Assembly: GCF_003385895.1 (NCBI RefSeq)
Contig: NZ_QRDQ01000012.1
Location: 62,001-126,000, forward strand
Origin: Flavobacterium cutihirudinis
Lineage (GTDB): Bacteria > Bacteroidota > Bacteroidia > Flavobacteriales > Flavobacteriaceae
Length of the DNA: 64,000 nucleotides
Direction of reading: 5' to 3'
A program made the position numbers and the translations under genes. Of the stretch, positions 1 to 8,795 are shown one piece after another. The notes beneath the pieces are model-generated. The model searched no databases. It had not been told where the DNA came from and saw only the letters and a program-made list of their open reading frames with translations. How positions within the stretch are numbered: the stretch's first letter is position 1; the number at the start of each line of letters is the position of its first letter.

Positions 1-131
1 CTTTTGATTTGGATGCTGAATTAAAAATCTGGGTTTCCAGCGAATTAAACCCAAGTATTGTAAAGCAATTCAACAAATCTGTAAATGTGTATGATGTCCA
101 AAAAGTTTTAGCACATCACGTTTTAGGATAA
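1..131 (+). CDS. C-terminal end of an unidentified protein (partial)
   Basis: The reading frame is open from position 3 and ends with TAA at 129-131, giving about 42 residues that finish in HHVLG. The start lies outside the window. A strong hairpin follows directly, which supports a real gene end. I do not recognise the family from this tail, and no catalytic motif can be assigned. The fragment is mixed charged and hydrophobic, with no membrane segment. Confidence 0.6.
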   Translation, partial: FDLDAELKIWVSSELNPSIVKQFNKSVNVYDVQKVLAHHVLG

Positions 132-138
132 TCTATAA

Positions 139-174
139 AAAAAACGGCAAATTTAGAATTTGCCGTTTTTTTTA
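139..174. terminator. Bidirectional rho-independent terminator
   Basis: The stem aaacggcaaat / atttgccgttt is flanked by A-runs and T-runs, so it can terminate both the + gene ending at 131 and the - gene ending at 186. Confidence 0.8.
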
Positions 175-185
175 TTTTGGACTTC

Positions 186-1055
186 TTATTTCTTTTTAGT
201 CGTTTTCTTAGTAGTCGCTTTTTTCGTTGTCGTTGCTTTAGCCGGAACAGTATTTACAATTTTTTGCTGTACATACGGTTTGTACAATCCATCTTTTTCA
301 GCTCTCTTTTTTGCGTCGTCTGCTCTTTTAGCAGAATCAGGATGCGAACTCATCATTCTGTCAAGAAATGAAGCTTCAGATCCTTCACTCATTTTAGCCA
401 AAATTCTAAAAGCAGATTCTTCAGCATTTACATCATATCCGTTTTTCTTTAAGAAATTATACGAAAACAAATCGGCTTCAGCTTCTTGTTTACGGCTGTG
501 TTTACTGTCGATCATTGCGCTTCCAATTTTCCCTAACTGACTATCTGTTACAGCACTAATTTTTGTAGATTGCGAAGATGCTCCATCAATTAAAGCTTCT
601 TTTTGGTAAGCTGCGCGCATAGCATCTCTTGTATCATTATTGGCAACGTGTCCAATTTCATGACCAATAACCGCCAGCAATTCATTGTCATCCATAATAT
701 CCATTAAGCCTGAATATACACGAACACTTCCGTCAGCTGTTGCAAATGCATTTACCTCTTTCAATTTATACACTTTATAATTCAGCGTATATCCCTCGCC
801 TGAAGTATATTTTCCAAAAACTCTGTTTAATCTTAAAGTATAACCATCATTTGGCCCGGCAACTTCATTAGTCGAATCTAATTTACGAACAGCTTCTTTA
901 GATAAAGTTGCTGCATCAGCATTTGTCAAGGTAAAACTAGTAACACCTTTTTGAAGAGCTCCCATTGCTTTATCTCCTAAATTAATTTGCGCATTCATTT
1001 TAGTAAAACCTAATGTGGCAAATAAAACTCCTAAAACGATAAATTTCTTTTCCAT
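186..1055 (-). CDS. M48 family metalloprotease, exported (copy 1)
   Basis: This is a 289-aa zinc metalloprotease of the M48 (LoiP/BepA-like) family. A signal peptide covers about residues 1-22 and ends NAQ. The HEIGH zinc motif is at 132-136, and the probable third ligand is Glu191 in the SRKQE motif. It should act in the periplasm, where family members degrade or help assemble envelope proteins. The C-terminus is a Lys/Thr-rich tail of about 20 residues. It is a tandem paralogue of the gene at 1242-2105, in the same orientation, with a terminator and its own -7 box between them. The ATG at 1055 directly precedes the signal peptide. Family assignment is firm; the substrate is unknown. Confidence 0.9.
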   Translation of the reverse strand: MEKKFIVLGVLFATLGFTKMNAQINLGDKAMGALQKGVTSFTLTNADAATLSKEAVRKLDSTNEVAGPNDGYTLRLNRVFGKYTSGEGYTLNYKVYKLKEVNAFATADGSVRVYSGLMDIMDDNELLAVIGHEIGHVANNDTRDAMRAAYQKEALIDGASSQSTKISAVTDSQLGKIGSAMIDSKHSRKQEAEADLFSYNFLKKNGYDVNAEESAFRILAKMSEGSEASFLDRMMSSHPDSAKRADDAKKRAEKDGLYKPYVQQKIVNTVPAKATTTKKATTKKTTKKK

Positions 1056-1080
1056 TTTTTTAATTATTACAATTTAACAA

Positions 1081-1088
1081 CAAATGTA
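1081..1088 (-). promoter_or_regulatory. -7 box TACATTTG for M48 copy 1
   Basis: It matches the Bacteroidota TAnnTTTG consensus on the minus strand, 25 bases upstream of the ATG at 1055. No clear -33 TTG is seen at the usual spacing. Confidence 0.5.
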
Positions 1089-1192
1089 AATAACGCAATG
1101 CTATTTCATCTCACACAAAGTTCATTTTTTTAACAGATTAAAGATATAAATTTTTAACGAGCCATTTGCTGATAGTATAAGTATAACTATCA

Positions 1193-1226
1193 AAAAAAAG
1201 GCAAATCCTGGGAATTTGCCTTTTTA
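1193..1226 (-). terminator. Terminator after M48 copy 2
   Basis: The stem aaggcaaat / atttgcctt has a T-run on the minus strand, just past the stop of the gene at 1242-2105. Confidence 0.75.
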
Positions 1227-1241
1227 ATATTTTATCTGAAA

Positions 1242-2105
1242 TTACTTCTTTTTCGTTGTCTTTTTAGCAGTTGTTTTTGTTGCTGCTTTCGCTTTTACAG
1301 GTGTGCTATTATCAATTTTCTGCTGTACATACGCTTTATACAAACCATCTTTGGTAGCTCTTTTTTTAGCATCATCTGCTCTTTTTCCAGAATCTGGATG
1401 CGAACTCATCATTTTAGTCATAAAAGAAGATTCAGCTCCTTCGCTTATATTTTGAAGAATTCTAAAAGCAGATTCTTCTGCATTCACATCGTAGCCATTT
1501 CTTTTCATAAAACCATATGAAAACGTATCAGCTTGCGATTCTTGTTTTCTACTATGTTTGCTATCGATCATTGCACTTCCCAATTGACCTAATTGAGATT
1601 TTGTCATTGTCTCAATTTTTCCCGACTGTGATGAAGCGGCATCGAGTAAAGCCTCTTTTTTATAAGCTGCTTTAATAGCATCGCGTGTATCATGATTAAC
1701 TACGTGACCAATTTCATGCCCGATAACTGCAAGCAATTCATTATCATCCATTACATCCATTAATCCTGCAAATACACGAACGCTTCCATCTGCACAAGCA
1801 AATGCATTGATGTCTTTTACTAAATAAACCTTATAATTTAAAGTAACTCCCTCGCTGGAAATATGCTTTCCAAATAAACGATTTAATCGAATTGAGTAAC
1901 CATCTGTTTCTGGAGCTACAGGATTATTTGCGTCTAGTTCATCAATCGATTGTTTAGCCAAAGCAGCAGCGTCGGCGTCACTAAATGTAAGCCCAGAAAC
2001 ACCTTTACCTAAAGCTCCCATAGCTTTATCTGACAGAATTTGTGCATCCATTTGGGTAAAACCAAAGATTGCAAATAAAACCCCTAATGCAATATTTTTT
2101 TTCAT
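1242..2105 (-). CDS. M48 family metalloprotease, exported (copy 2)
   Basis: This 287-aa paralogue of the downstream M48 gene aligns along its whole length. It has a signal peptide (about 1-21, ending DAQ), HEIGH at 130-134, the probable third zinc ligand Glu189 in SRKQE, and a Lys/Thr-rich cationic tail. It should be a periplasmic zinc protease. The leader resembles that of copy 1, with an aacaaCAAA stretch just upstream on the + strand, so promoter and gene were probably duplicated together. A terminator separates the two, so each can be transcribed alone. The substrate is unknown. Confidence 0.9.
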   Translation of the reverse strand: MKKNIALGVLFAIFGFTQMDAQILSDKAMGALGKGVSGLTFSDADAAALAKQSIDELDANNPVAPETDGYSIRLNRLFGKHISSEGVTLNYKVYLVKDINAFACADGSVRVFAGLMDVMDDNELLAVIGHEIGHVVNHDTRDAIKAAYKKEALLDAASSQSGKIETMTKSQLGQLGSAMIDSKHSRKQESQADTFSYGFMKRNGYDVNAEESAFRILQNISEGAESSFMTKMMSSHPDSGKRADDAKKRATKDGLYKAYVQQKIDNSTPVKAKAATKTTAKKTTKKK

Positions 2106-2130
2106 GTTTTTTAAATTATTAATTTAACAA

Positions 2131-2138
2131 CAAAAATA
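2131..2138 (-). promoter_or_regulatory. -7 box TATTTTTG for M48 copy 2
   Basis: This TAnnTTTG match on the minus strand lies 25 bases upstream of the ATG at 2105, the same geometry as copy 1. Confidence 0.45.
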
Positions 2139-2376
2139 TTACAGATAAAATTCTATATTATTTCAAGGAGCCGAATTTGTATCAGAATAGGATAAAATTT
2201 AATATTTTAAAAAGAGAGCTTAAATCTCAAAGTTTTAAGTAAAATTTTAAAAAGATAAACCCAAAATATCTCTTAAGACGAAATATTGCTATTTGGTCTT
2301 AAAATAGCAAATTGGATAAGCGGGCACAAAAAGTAAACGAAAAGCAAATTAGCATCTCCAAATAAACTACATTCCT

Positions 2377-2384
2377 TATCTTTG
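2377..2384 (+). promoter_or_regulatory. -7 box TATCTTTG for lipA
   Basis: This TAnnTTTG match lies 18 bases upstream of the lipA ATG. The rest of the 2106-2402 gap shows only AT-rich DNA and the divergent M48 promoter. Confidence 0.5.
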
Positions 2385-2402
2385 TGCTTTGATTTTTAAT
2401 AT

Positions 2403-3269
2403 ATGGAAACAATCACTGAAAATATACCAACTGGAAAACCTAAATGGTTGAAGGTAAAACTTCCAATTGGACAAAAATATACTGAACTTCGTGGTTTGGT
2501 TGATAAATATAGCCTAAACACGATTTGCACCTCTGGAAGTTGCCCAAATATGGGAGAATGCTGGGGCGAAGGAACTGCAACTTTTATGATTCTTGGAAAT
2601 GTTTGTACCCGTTCTTGTGGATTTTGCGGCGTAAAAACCGGAAGACCAGAAACGGTAGACTGGGATGAACCAGAAAAAGTGGCGCGTTCAATAAAAATAA
2701 TGAACATTAAGCACGCCGTAATAACAAGTGTAGACAGAGATGATTTAAAAGATGGAGGTTCTATTATCTGGATTGAAACAGTAAAAGCGATCCGTAGAAT
2801 GAACCCAAACACAACGCTTGAAACTTTAATTCCTGATTTTCAAGGAATGGAAAGAAATCTTGACCGAATTGTCGAAGCAAATCCTGAAGTAGTTTCTCAT
2901 AATGTTGAAACAGTTCGTCGTTTAACTCGTGAAGTACGTATTCAGGCAAAATACGATCGTAGTCTGGAAGTTTTACGATATCTGAAAGAAAAAGGAATCA
3001 ACAGAACCAAATCTGGAATTATGTTAGGACTTGGAGAAACTGAAGAAGAAGTCTTTCAAACCATGACCGATTTACGTAACGCAAATGTCGATGTTGTTAC
3101 TATTGGCCAGTACTTACAGCCAAGTAAAAAACATTTACCTGTAAAAGAATTTATCACTCCTGAACAATTTGCGAGATACGAAAAATTTGGTTTAGAATTA
3201 GGTTTCCGTCATGTTGAAAGTGGTCCACTGGTTCGTTCTTCATACAAAGCACAAAAACATATTTTATAA
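2403..3269 (+). CDS. lipA: Lipoyl synthase (radical SAM)
   Basis: LipA inserts two sulfurs into octanoyl groups bound to the E2 and H-protein lipoyl domains, completing lipoate in the cytoplasm. At 288 aa it has the usual length. The auxiliary 4Fe-4S cluster cysteines are Cys42, Cys47 and Cys53 (CTSGSCPNMGEC). The radical-SAM triad is Cys68, Cys72 and Cys75 (CTRSCGFC). The C-terminal RSSY, whose serine ligates the auxiliary cluster in known LipA, is present. A -7 box precedes the ATG. No lipB is adjacent. The downstream GAPDH gene is 74 bases away across an inverted repeat. Confidence 0.97.
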   Translation: METITENIPTGKPKWLKVKLPIGQKYTELRGLVDKYSLNTICTSGSCPNMGECWGEGTATFMILGNVCTRSCGFCGVKTGRPETVDWDEPEKVARSIKIMNIKHAVITSVDRDDLKDGGSIIWIETVKAIRRMNPNTTLETLIPDFQGMERNLDRIVEANPEVVSHNVETVRRLTREVRIQAKYDRSLEVLRYLKEKGINRTKSGIMLGLGETEEEVFQTMTDLRNANVDVVTIGQYLQPSKKHLPVKEFITPEQFARYEKFGLELGFRHVESGPLVRSSYKAQKHIL

Positions 3270-3281
3270 AAAAGTTGAGTC

Positions 3282-3321
3282 GTTTAATCGTTTAATTGTC
3301 AAACCGATTAAACGATTAAAC
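3282..3321. repeat. 15-bp perfect inverted repeat, gttta/taaac word family
   Basis: Arms gtttaatcgtttaat (3282-3296) and attaaacgattaaac (3307-3321) flank a 10-base loop between lipA and the GAPDH gene. The same words recur before lptB at 62195-62264. It could act as an attenuator or an mRNA 3'-end hairpin. Confidence 0.75.
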
Positions 3322-3343
3322 AGCTAAACGAATAAACAAAAAA

Positions 3344-4342
3344 TTGAAAACAAGAATTGCTATAAATGGTTTTGGAAGGATTGGAAGAAACCTGTTCCGT
3401 TTGCTTTTAAATCATCCGGAAATTGAAGTTGTTGCAATCAACGATATTGCAGATAATAAAACAATGGCGCACCTTATAAAATACGACAGTATTCACGGTG
3501 TTTTGCCTTTTTCAGTAAGCCATAATGAAGAATGTATTATTGTCGACAATAGAAATTTTTTATTTTTTCACGAAAAAAGTATTTCTAACTTAGATTGGAA
3601 AAAACACGATATAGATTTCGTAATCGAATCTACAGGAAAATACAAAACACATGAAGAATTACACGCACACATTGAAGCTGGTGCAAAAAAAGTAATTCTT
3701 TCAGCCCCATCAGAAGTTGACACGATTAAAACAATAGTTTTAGGCGTAAATGAAAATATTTTAGACGGAACAGAGTCTATCGTTTCGAATGCAAGTTGCA
3801 CCACCAATAACGCTGCTCCGATGATTAAAATCATCGACGAATTGTGCGGAATTGAGCAAGCGTACATTACGACGATACATTCTTATACAACAGACCAAAG
3901 TCTTCACGACCAGCCACATAAGGATTTACGCAGGGCGAGAGGCGCTAGTCAGTCAATTGTTCCAACAACTACAGGTGCAGCTAAGGCATTAACAAAAATT
4001 TTTCCTAAATTGCATCAAAAAATTGGAGGTTGCGGTATCCGTGTTCCGGTTCCGGATGGCTCATTGACTGATATAACTTTCAACGTAAAACGCGCTGTAA
4101 GTATTGAAGAAATCAACAAAGCTTTCGAAAAAGCTTCAAAAACAAATTTAAAAGGAATACTAGATTACACAGAAGATCCGATTGTTTCTGTTGACATTAT
4201 TGGCAACACACACTCGTGTTTGTTCGATGCACAACTTACCTCTGTTATTGACAAAATGGTTAAAGTTGTGGGTTGGTATGATAACGAAATTGGTTATTCA
4301 TCAAGATTAATAGATTTAATTTTACTAATAAGGAAAACATAA
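3344..4342 (+). CDS. gap: Type I glyceraldehyde-3-phosphate dehydrogenase
   Basis: This 332-aa enzyme oxidises glyceraldehyde 3-phosphate to 1,3-bisphosphoglycerate with NAD. The Rossmann motif NGFGRIGR is at 8-15. Asp34 at the end of strand 2 fits NAD preference. The catalytic cysteine is Cys152 in SNASCTTN, and His179 is the partner. The start is TTG: the protein begins exactly where family members begin (MKTRIAINGFGR) and no ATG fits. Flavobacteria often carry more than one GAPDH, so this may be a paralogue rather than the main glycolytic copy; that is inference. The hybrid kinase follows 26 bases downstream. Confidence 0.93.
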   Translation: MKTRIAINGFGRIGRNLFRLLLNHPEIEVVAINDIADNKTMAHLIKYDSIHGVLPFSVSHNEECIIVDNRNFLFFHEKSISNLDWKKHDIDFVIESTGKYKTHEELHAHIEAGAKKVILSAPSEVDTIKTIVLGVNENILDGTESIVSNASCTTNNAAPMIKIIDELCGIEQAYITTIHSYTTDQSLHDQPHKDLRRARGASQSIVPTTTGAAKALTKIFPKLHQKIGGCGIRVPVPDGSLTDITFNVKRAVSIEEINKAFEKASKTNLKGILDYTEDPIVSVDIIGNTHSCLFDAQLTSVIDKMVKVVGWYDNEIGYSSRLIDLILLIRKT

Positions 4343-4368
4343 GATTCATTGTAAAAGCATTGCCATAC

Positions 4369-6543
4369 ATGAAATACCACCTTCTTATTCTTGTTTGTTT
4401 TTTAAATTCATTTTTGTATTCTCAAACTAAACGGAATACAGATAGTATTTCCTATTACAACAAATTAGCGAATTCGAATCTAAACAAACAAAAATACAAT
4501 CAGGCGGTTTTTTATACTAAAAAGTCAATCGATTTTTGCCAATTAAACAACAAAGGAGAAAGTCTTGCCAATCAAACTTTTAAACTTGGCAAAATTTACT
4601 ATAATCAGCAAAAATATGATGAAGCTTTAAAAAACTTTCATAAAAGTGTTTCATTATTTGATAAAGTTAGCCCAACGTGCACTAAAATTCTTGCGCTTCA
4701 TTATATTGGTTCCTCAAATACTGCTCAGGGTAATTATGAAATTGCAAATATTTATTATAAAAAAGCCGACAGTTTATTAAACTACTTAAAAATTGTCGAC
4801 CATGCCGAGATTCTGAATTACCAAAAAGCAATGGCTTTAAAAGTAAGTAAGAACCTTCCGCTTGCCGCGAAAACTTTTCAAAAAATTGTAAAGAAACCGG
4901 ACAATCCAAAAATCATTAAAACCAAAACAGATTCGTACTATCAACTTGGCTTAATAGAAAGTGTGCTAAAGCGAAATGATTCTGCTTTAATCTATTTTGA
5001 CAATGCACTAGATTACAGCGCCAAAAACAACAATTTGGCTCAGAAGTCAAAAATAATTTTAGCAATCAGTCAGTATTACAAAAAGAACAGAAATTTCGAT
5101 CTCGCCTATTCGTATCTTGACGAACATTATCAGCTGGAGAATTACATTCTTAAATTAAAGAATGCCAAATTGGATATGAATGAATTCGAAAAATTCAAAA
5201 AAACACAATCCATAAACAATACTCTAAAACGCGAAAGTGACCAGAAAATTCAGCTAAAAACGTATCGTTATTCTAAGCTGGTAAGTATTTTGGCGATTGC
5301 TTTAATATCTATTTTATCCCTTTTGAGTTTAGCTTTATATAAAAACAATATTATTCGAAATCAGAATAATTTACTTTTAAGAGAAAAAAACAAAGAACTT
5401 ATTTTGGCCAAAAACAAAGCCGAAAAAGCTTCTAAAGCCCGATCAGAATTTTTGTCGACAGTAAGTCACGAACTCCGTACGCCACTAAATGCTATTAACG
5501 GAATTACACATTTATTGCTAGAAGATAATCCAAAGAAAAACCAATTAAAATACCTCGAGTCACTTAAATTTTCAGGAAATTATCTGACTACTTTTATTAA
5601 TGAAATTCTGGAAATCAACAAGATTGATTCTACAAAAATTGAAATTGAGAATATCAGTTTCAACTTAAAAGAACTTTTAACCAATATCCAAAGTTCATTA
5701 AAAGAATTGGCAACTGCCAACAAAAATTATTTTAATCTCGAAATAGACGAAGCTATTCCGGATAATTTAATTGGAGATCCAACCAAATTATCGCAAATAA
5801 TTCTAAACCTGATCAATAATGCATTGAAGTTTACGCAAAACGGACATGTAAACGTAATTGCAAAATTGTATACCATTGAGGAAGAAAATGCGACAGTTTA
5901 TTTCGAAATCGTAGATACCGGGATTGGAATTCCTGAGGACAAACTACAATCGGTTTTTGAGAGTTTTTCGCAAGGTTCAATTGAAGTAAACCGTAAGTAT
6001 GGCGGTACAGGTTTAGGACTTACCATTGTGAAAAAATTAATTGAACTTCTTGGAGGAGAAATAAAACTCAAAAGTGAGGTTGGAAAAGGATCAACTTTTA
6101 CTTTCAAACTGAATTTCAACATCAACAAAGAACCTCTTGAAGTTGTTGAAGAAACTACAAAACTTTACAGTGATAAACAGCTGGAACATAAATCTATTTT
6201 ATTGATTGAAGACAACAAAATCAATCAGATGATTACCCGAAAAATGCTCGAAAACAAAGCCATAAATTGTGAAATTGTTGACAATGGTGAAGAAGCCGTT
6301 GAACTTTTAAAAGTCAAACGTTTTGATATGGTTTTGATGGATGTGCATTTACCTGGAATCAACGGAACTACAGCTACAAAACTTATTAGAGAGTTCGATA
6401 AAACTACCCCAATTATTGCTTTAACAGCAATTTCGCTTGACGAAAATCGTGATATGCTTCTGTCATTTGGAATGAATGATGTAATTACAAAACCATTTGT
6501 ACCAGACGAATTTTATAGTACGATTGCGAAGTTTTTCGATTAA
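4369..6543 (+). CDS. TPR-containing hybrid sensor histidine kinase/response regulator
   Basis: I place the start at ATG 4369, which directly precedes a signal peptide ending YSQ, rather than the TTG three codons upstream. The 724-aa protein has periplasmic TPR-like helices at about 25-290, a membrane segment at about 303-322, a HisKA domain with phospho-His near 367 (TVSHELRTP), a HATPase with DTGIGIP and GGTGLGL motifs, and a C-terminal receiver from about 608 with probable phospho-Asp near 658 (MDVHLPG). It should relay a periplasmic signal through an internal phosphorelay. No separate DNA-binding regulator or Hpt protein is adjacent, so the output partner is elsewhere. It may be co-transcribed with the GAPDH gene. 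Confidence 0.92.
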   Translation: MKYHLLILVCFLNSFLYSQTKRNTDSISYYNKLANSNLNKQKYNQAVFYTKKSIDFCQLNNKGESLANQTFKLGKIYYNQQKYDEALKNFHKSVSLFDKVSPTCTKILALHYIGSSNTAQGNYEIANIYYKKADSLLNYLKIVDHAEILNYQKAMALKVSKNLPLAAKTFQKIVKKPDNPKIIKTKTDSYYQLGLIESVLKRNDSALIYFDNALDYSAKNNNLAQKSKIILAISQYYKKNRNFDLAYSYLDEHYQLENYILKLKNAKLDMNEFEKFKKTQSINNTLKRESDQKIQLKTYRYSKLVSILAIALISILSLLSLALYKNNIIRNQNNLLLREKNKELILAKNKAEKASKARSEFLSTVSHELRTPLNAINGITHLLLEDNPKKNQLKYLESLKFSGNYLTTFINEILEINKIDSTKIEIENISFNLKELLTNIQSSLKELATANKNYFNLEIDEAIPDNLIGDPTKLSQIILNLINNALKFTQNGHVNVIAKLYTIEEENATVYFEIVDTGIGIPEDKLQSVFESFSQGSIEVNRKYGGTGLGLTIVKKLIELLGGEIKLKSEVGKGSTFTFKLNFNINKEPLEVVEETTKLYSDKQLEHKSILLIEDNKINQMITRKMLENKAINCEIVDNGEEAVELLKVKRFDMVLMDVHLPGINGTTATKLIREFDKTTPIIALTAISLDENRDMLLSFGMNDVITKPFVPDEFYSTIAKFFD

Positions 6544-6544
6544 C

Positions 6545-6600
6545 TAAGGTTCTAAGATTCTAAGTTGCTAAGAGATATTAAGACTCTAAGTCGCTGAGTT
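6545..6600. repeat. Tandem ctaag-type word repeat overlapping the 3' end of lpxK
   Basis: Direct words such as gattctaagttgctaag and gactctaagtcgctgag fill the gap between the kinase and lpxK, and supply the last lpxK codons and its stop. Similar words occur at 10587-10611. Confidence 0.55.
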
Positions 6601-7608
6601 TGTTTTCACATATTCTAAAACCGTCGCATCAAAATTTTGCTGATGATTAATGAATGTACTTTTAATAGGAAGATAATACAATTGAGAAACCAATTTCGAA
6701 TCCTTTAAACGAACGTAATCTTTTTCTGTTGTAATTATTTTTCTACCATTGGCTTTATTCTTAATAGCGTCTAAATCTGCATCAGAAAAATGATGATGAT
6801 CTGGAAAAGTCAAACATTCGTCTGTTTCATTTTTTAGATAATCAAAAAACGGAGTTGGTTTTGCGATTCCGGCTATAAGCAATTTCGATTCTGATTTCAG
6901 TTCGTTTACGGCAATTTTTTCTTCTTTACCATAAACCATATCATCATAATCTATAAAAGTAAAAAAACTTTGCTGCGAACAGCTCAACTTCAGTTTCAAT
7001 CGAATTTGTTCACGTTTTTCTTCCGATAGATTTTTAGGGCATTTTGTAACCACAACAATACTGGCTCTGTTTGCTCCACTTCGGCTTTCTCGTAAATTCC
7101 CTGTTGGCAGCATATAATCATCTGCATACAAATCATCAAAAGAGGTCAGCAGAATATAAAAACCTGCTTTCACTTTACGATGTTGGTAAGCATCATCGAG
7201 TAAAATAACTTCTGGTTTGTTTTTCTGCGAAAGCAATTGCTGGATTCCGTTTGTTCGATTTGCATCAACGGCAACCTGAATATTTGGAAATTTTTGATAG
7301 AATTGAAAAGGTTCATCTCCTAAAATTTCAGCATTTGAAGTTGCATCAGCCAAAACAAAACCTTCCGATTTTCTTTTATAACCACGACTTAAAGTGGCAA
7401 TTCTATATTGATCAGATAACAATCGAATTAAATATTCTATTTGAGGTGTTTTTCCAGTTCCGCCAACGCTCAGATTTCCAACAGCAATAACAGGAATATC
7501 AAATGAAGTCGATTTCAGAATTCCTTTGTCAAAGAGAAAATTTCTGATTGAAGTAATAAATCCGTACAAAATTGCGAACGGGAAAAGTATTTTTCGGAGT
7601 AGATTCAT
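6586..7608 (-). CDS. lpxK: Tetraacyldisaccharide 4'-kinase
   Basis: LpxK phosphorylates the 4' position of the lipid A disaccharide at the inner membrane, late in the Raetz pathway. The 340-aa protein has an N-terminal hydrophobic anchor (about 5-25), the Walker A motif GGTGKT at 49-54, and the family LLDDAYQHR stretch near residue 140. Length is normal. The last residues (TNSAT) are encoded by a dispersed repeat, so the native C-terminus may have been replaced without loss of function. It is convergent with the kinase and divergent from the NIF3-family gene across a palindromic gap. No other lpx gene is nearby. Confidence 0.93.
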   Translation of the reverse strand: MNLLRKILFPFAILYGFITSIRNFLFDKGILKSTSFDIPVIAVGNLSVGGTGKTPQIEYLIRLLSDQYRIATLSRGYKRKSEGFVLADATSNAEILGDEPFQFYQKFPNIQVAVDANRTNGIQQLLSQKNKPEVILLDDAYQHRKVKAGFYILLTSFDDLYADDYMLPTGNLRESRSGANRASIVVVTKCPKNLSEEKREQIRLKLKLSCSQQSFFTFIDYDDMVYGKEEKIAVNELKSESKLLIAGIAKPTPFFDYLKNETDECLTFPDHHHFSDADLDAIKNKANGRKIITTEKDYVRLKDSKLVSQLYYLPIKSTFINHQQNFDATVLEYVKTNSAT

Positions 7609-7639
7609 TTTACGAAAGTATAATTTTTTTCGTTAATTT

Positions 7640-7683
7640 GTTTCAAGTTTTGGGAAACCTGAAACTTGAAACCTGAAACTTAA
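7640..7683. repeat. Inverted repeat of the gtttcaagttt/aaacttgaaac family
   Basis: Arms gtttcaagttt (7640-7650) and aaacttgaaac (7662-7672) sit between divergent lpxK and the NIF3-family gene, followed by another copy of the aacctgaaact word. The same words are seen at 17120-17238. Confidence 0.7.
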
Positions 7684-7687
7684 AACA

Positions 7688-8782
7688 ATGAAAATATCAA
7701 ACATAATAGCAGTCCTCGAAGAAATGGCACCTTTGGCTTACGCCGAAGATTTTGACAACGTGGGACTTTTAGTTGGAAATGTAGAAACCGAAAGCACCGG
7801 AGTTTTGGTTTGTCACGATGCATTAGAAAGTGTTATTGACGAAGCAATTTCTAAAACCTGCAATTTGATAGTTTGTTTTCATCCAATTTTATTTTCCGGA
7901 ATTAAAAAAATTACTGGAAAAAATTATGTTGAGCGAGCAATTTTAAAAGCCATTAAAAATGACATTGCGATTTATGCTGTTCATACTGCTTTAGACAATC
8001 ATTCTGCTGGCGTAAATAAAATATTCTGTGATGCTTTAGGATTAACAAATACTAAAGTTTTAATTCCTAAACAGAATTTCATTCAGAAACTGGTGACTTA
8101 CACTGTTCCAGAAAATGCTCAAAAAGTGCGTCAGGCCATGTTTGATGCCGGCGCGGGAACGATTGGAAATTATGACAATTGCAGTTTCAACTCCAACGGA
8201 ATTGGGACTTACAAAGGAAATTCTGAAAGCAATCCTGTTATTGGAGAACGTCACGAATTGACCGAAACTCAAGAAATAAAAATCGAAGTTACGTTTGAAA
8301 AACATTTGCAATCCAGAATTTTAAAAGCATTATTCTCCAACCATATTTACGAAGAAGTCGCTTATGAAATTTATGATCTTCAAAATTCACATCAAAATAT
8401 TGGTTTAGGAATGATTGGTGAATTTGAAAATGAAATGGACGAAAAAGAATTTCTTCATTTCGTTAAAGACAAAATGATTGCTGACGGAATTCGTCATTCG
8501 GCCTTTTTAGGAAAAAAAATAAAGAAAGTTGCTGTTTTGGGAGGTTCAGGAAGTTTTGCCATAAAAAATGCAATTCAGGCTGGTGCCGATGCTTTTTTGA
8601 CTGCCGATTTAAAGTACCATCAATTTTATGAGGCAGAAAACAAGTTACTTTTAGCCGATATTGGTCATTTTGAGAGCGAACGCTATACAAAAAACTATAT
8701 TGTTGATTATCTTCGAAAAAAAATCCTTAATTTTGCCATCATTTTATCAGAAGAAAATACAAATCCAGTTAAGTACTTATAG
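7688..8782 (+). CDS. Nif3-like dinuclear metal centre protein
   Basis: This 364-aa member of the NIF3/YbgI family should assemble into a toroidal hexamer binding two metal ions per subunit. The N-terminal half has the expected acidic and His positions (LVCHDALE, CFHPILF, AVHTALDNH). The C-terminal half has DIGHFESE. A central insert of roughly 100 residues corresponds to the PII-like domain of the longer family form (YqfO-like). The biochemical function remains uncertain, although members are often annotated as GTP cyclohydrolase-like. The coiled-coil gene starts 13 bases downstream and is probably in the same operon, an arrangement common in Bacteroidota. Confidence 0.9.
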   Translation: MKISNIIAVLEEMAPLAYAEDFDNVGLLVGNVETESTGVLVCHDALESVIDEAISKTCNLIVCFHPILFSGIKKITGKNYVERAILKAIKNDIAIYAVHTALDNHSAGVNKIFCDALGLTNTKVLIPKQNFIQKLVTYTVPENAQKVRQAMFDAGAGTIGNYDNCSFNSNGIGTYKGNSESNPVIGERHELTETQEIKIEVTFEKHLQSRILKALFSNHIYEEVAYEIYDLQNSHQNIGLGMIGEFENEMDEKEFLHFVKDKMIADGIRHSAFLGKKIKKVAVLGGSGSFAIKNAIQAGADAFLTADLKYHQFYEAENKLLLADIGHFESERYTKNYIVDYLRKKILNFAIILSEENTNPVKYL

Positions 8783-8795
8783 AAACTTATAGAAT

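Noticed and set aside
160..540. 126-codon hydrophobic frame on the + strand
   Set aside because: It is a shadow of the M48 gene's Lys/Thr tail and C-terminal half, starting inside a terminator.
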